From NCBI GenBank assembly GCA_028583405.1, contig JAPTMU010000163.1, positions 388,996 to 452,995 on the forward strand: a DNA stretch of 64,000 nucleotides, written 5' to 3'. The notes under the pieces are model-generated. The model was not told the DNA's origin, made no database searches, and was given only the letters and a program-made list of their open reading frames with translations. Position 1 is the stretch's first letter. Every line of letters begins with the position of its first letter. The position numbers and the translations under genes were made by a program. This DNA is from Pogonophryne albipinna (Eukaryota > Chordata > Actinopteri > Perciformes > Artedidraconidae). This document shows positions 61,816 to 64,000 of this stretch, piece by piece.

Positions 61816-62324
61816 ACAGTGTAGTGTGCAGTGGGCTTAATGCATCTGCCACTTCTTTGTCGATGCGTTTTTTGTGTCTCTCTTTCCCTGTCTTTTCTCT
61901 CTTTCTCTTGCTTCCTTTTTATTCTTTGTTCCTGCGCTTTGTGTTCTTCCACTATCGCTCTCTCTTTCTCGCGGCGTACAGCGTCAACTGACCCTGAGCG
62001 CCCTGTCTCCTCGTCTGCTTTCACTAAAACAGCCGCTGCTATCATACCTTCCGCTGCTCCACCTGCCCTTTTATGGGCTTGTTCAGCCCATATAGCTGCA
62101 ACCCGTAGTTGAGCTTCTAACTTATTTCTTTTCTTGCCTTGTGTTGTTCCAGCTGTTGCTACTCTCAATTTGTCGCTTAATTCTCTTACTGCTGTTTTCT
62201 CCAGCTTCCCTTGGAAGCCGTACTGTTTATACCATTTGCTACAATAAATGGTGCTGCCGTGACTATATATTTCCATATACCTCATGTCCCCTGTAGCGGC
62301 AGGCTTACTCTCATCGGACCCCAT
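61755..62324 (-). pseudogene. gag: ERV2 gag N-terminus (matrix), truncated
   Basis: Starts MGSDES, with a glycine at position 2 as for N-myristoylation. A basic, helical matrix-like region follows (KWYKQYGFQGKLEKTAVREL), then a long charged coiled segment (REKERAIVEEHKAQEQRIKR). Viral sequence ends near codon 165; the last residues come from the AT-rich insert. No major homology region or zinc knuckle remains. Confidence 0.75.
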
Positions 62325-62505
62325 GATTCTAGCTTGGTGTTCCTACTGGACAACGTGCCGGTCGGAACCTAATACCTAATTCACCACTACGTGTACTTCA
62401 ACAGACCACAGAGTTTGTGTTAGCACCGTTAGGTTTCCACTCTGTGCGCTGATTCCACTGGTGACACTTTTACACACCACTTTCACTCAATCATTCACAA
62501 GTGTA

Positions 62506-62758
62506 CACATCAATCCTCCTTTTAGGCGGAGTAGCCTTTCTCTATCAACGTTGTATCACCCTCCTTTACGGTGGAGAAACCGTGTCTAAAAGCTTTTAGC
62601 ACCCTCCTTAATCGGTGGAGAAACCGTTTATTAACGTTTAATCAAACTCCTTAACGGTGGAGAAACCGTGTCTAAAAACTTTTAGCACCCTCCTTAATCG
62701 GTGGAGAAACCGTGTATAAACGTTTTATCAACCTCCTTACGGTGGAGAAACCGTGTCT
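62506..62758 (-). repeat. Six tandem stem-loop repeats in the ERV2 leader
   Basis: Units of 40-45 bp. In RNA sense each has CTCC, a loop of 7-9 bases (ACCG..TAA), then GGAG, preceded by CGGTTT. Five are close copies and the outermost one is diverged. The position between primer site and gag is that of a packaging signal or internal ribosome entry region. Confidence 0.75.
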
Positions 62759-62953
62759 TACCCGTTATCTGTGGTCACTGGTCCGGTTGGATTCCGTCAA
62801 TCGTGCCTAGGATGAGGGAGGTTGGACATATAAGCACCGGCCCGGCCACGAATTCTGCGTCCCGGGTCTTTCTCGGGGTCGGCTGATGATCCCGGCTGTC
62901 GACAGACTGCGGCGTGTCGTCCCCTTCCTCCTTCCCGTCACGATGTGTTGGAA

Positions 62954-62970
62954 TCCGGCTCGAAGGACCA
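62954..62970 (-). promoter_or_regulatory. ERV2 primer-binding site for tRNA-Tyr
   Basis: In RNA sense TGGTCCTTCGAGCCGGA, directly after the 5' LTR. Its complement, TCCGGCTCGAAGGACCA, is the 3' end of vertebrate tRNA-Tyr including CCA. Confidence 0.82.
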
Positions 62971-63411
62971 ATTAATGTGAGGTATCTATATTACTTTGTA
63001 AGGGTAAAACCCCCGCTCGGTTCAATATACCAGATCCAGTGAACAGAGAAGACAGGACTCGAGATTTAAGTTTACTTGCAGCAAGGAGAATCGGCGAGTG
63101 ACATGCAATGTCCACTCCTAACCAAATCCTACTGCCTTTTCTCCGTGCAGCCTTTTTATTCAGAAATACAATGTACATCACATGCATCAGGAAGTGGCTA
63201 TGACCAACGCCTTAGTTGTCATATGGGAATCTTGTGACTCGCAGTCATATGGATGTGTGTGTGTGTGTATGGTCCAAGGAACAGACTATAGTCTGTTCCT
63301 CTTCTCTGACCACGAGTCTCCTGTACCACATCTATGAGAACACATGATGTCAACATATTTATCAAAACACATTATGAAAATACATTATTTATCCTTCAAT
63401 AAACTCTAACA
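62971..63411 (-). repeat. ERV2 5' LTR
   Basis: Same 441 bp as the 3' LTR; no difference was found on line-by-line reading, which implies a recent insertion or recent conversion. Confidence 0.93.
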
Positions 63412-64000
63412 ATATCTTTCACAACCAACATAAACCGACCAAGCTCCCTCATTCTTTGAGCAATGTACTGATGTTTCGCCTTAACACGGCCGTGTTTTGC
63501 GTACAGTGAATCGCCATATCTGCAAATCAGAGAATCGCTCCTGATATGAAAGGATACATCGTCTTGTCTCATGTTGTTAATGATCTCCTGAGAACCACTG
63601 GAGGAAGTTGCTATTGGAAGCAAGCGTGCTGCAAGGCTTTGAACTCTTCCTCGTGTCTTTTTTTTGTCATCCGTTTCATTTGCTTTTTTGCTTTTGCATG
63701 AGGACTGATGTCGCCACAAATCCTTTTTTGCAAACATCCCATAACAATACTGGCAAGGCAAATAGTCACTGACAGAAGCTTTACCAGAAGGCTGCTTCCA
63801 AGTCACTAATTCTCCTTTACCTTCTTCTAGGACTTTGGTGTTGTGCTTGAAGTCACCCTTATTTCGCAGTTGTTCCAAAAGACCTTTTCTGTCTTTTGAT
63901 CCCAATGGGAAACTGAATGCATATGCAACATCCTTCATCTCCATATGCTTTCTCTCCAAATGCCTTGCCATCTTTACATTTGAGATACCACAGTAGAGAC
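63412..64000 (-). pseudogene. Recombinase-like gene, zinc-finger N-terminal part
   Basis: Open to the window edge, so partial. In order: the end of a C2H2-type finger (LYCGISNVKMARHLERKH), a region with SFPLGSKDRKGLLEQLRNKG, a second finger (CQYCYGMFAKKDLWRHQSSC), a basic linker, and the helical region YGDSLYAKHG ... QRMRELGRFMLVVKDI. It is interrupted there by ERV2 and continues at 56726. This zinc-finger plus tyrosine-recombinase layout recurs in fish genomes. Without the ERV the exon would read on in the downstream part. Confidence 0.75.

Larger units (their letters stand above)
56727..63411 (-). mobile_element. Endogenous retrovirus 2, recent, tRNA-Tyr-primed, gag- and env-deleted
   Basis: 6685 bp on the - strand with two 441-bp LTRs that match at every base compared. 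The order is 5' LTR, tRNA-Tyr primer site, leader with six stem-loop repeats, gag N-terminus, AT-rich foreign segment, protease, pol, a small membrane ORF, purine tract, 3' LTR. The capsid and nucleocapsid parts of gag and nearly all of env are missing. It interrupts an exon of the recombinase-like gene. The target duplication is not clean at either border. Confidence 0.95.

Noticed and set aside
62506..62758. Possible CRISPR or satellite reading of the leader repeats
   Set aside because: The repeats lie inside a provirus between primer site and gag, with no unique spacers.
56720..63420. Clean target duplication for ERV2
   Set aside because: The flanks (GATAT before, TTAAT/ATGGA after, on the - strand) do not give a perfect 4-6 bp repeat, so none is claimed.

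Overview
This is vertebrate nuclear DNA, almost certainly from a teleost fish. The evidence is NLRC3-like (FISNA-NACHT-LRR) exons with 174-bp LRR exons, two exons recognisable as abhd12, long (CA)n tracts, and a typical fish mixture of transposons (Tc1, hAT, DIRS, BEL/Pao, Ty3/gypsy, Rex3-like LINE, endogenous retroviruses). The species cannot be named from the sequence alone.

Layout. 1-6172: 3' part of an endogenous retrovirus on the + strand (pol, a frameshifted env, 3' LTR). 6816-7316: a solo LTR with a 4-bp target duplication. 7565-25286: eight exons of one NLRC3-like immune receptor gene on the - strand, in consistent splice phase from the ATG exon to two LRR exons. Its introns are filled by a (CA)n tract, a hAT remnant, a gypsy fragment, a composite DNA transposon and a nested stack: solo LTR > Tc1 > LTR retrotransposon. 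The innermost element carries gag fused in frame to a golgin-like coiled coil in place of pol. 25534-29688: a 2.08-kb tandem duplication. 29689-40745: mostly AT-rich sequence with satellites, a MITE, a DIRS fragment and a 264-bp (TG)n. 40746-45791: a decayed BEL/Pao element (-). 46434-47240: an RTE/Rex3-like LINE fragment (-). 49058-49740: two abhd12 exons (-), bounded by dinucleotide repeats. 50808-64000: a multi-exon zinc-finger/tyrosine-recombinase-like gene (-), broken by a hAT element and by a young endogenous retrovirus (56727-63411) whose two 441-bp LTRs look identical.

How the parts relate. The only host genes seen are the NLR, abhd12 and the recombinase-like gene, all on the - strand. 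Everything else is mobile or repetitive DNA. The two points most worth following are the captured golgin-like segment at about 23047-23690, which turns a retrotransposon into a host-gene-carrying, gag-fusion element, and the young tRNA-Tyr-primed retrovirus. That retrovirus has lost most of gag and all recognisable env, keeps pro-pol, and disrupts an exon of the recombinase-like gene.

Exon limits come from reading splice consensus and phase by eye. Family names come from motif recognition; no search was run.
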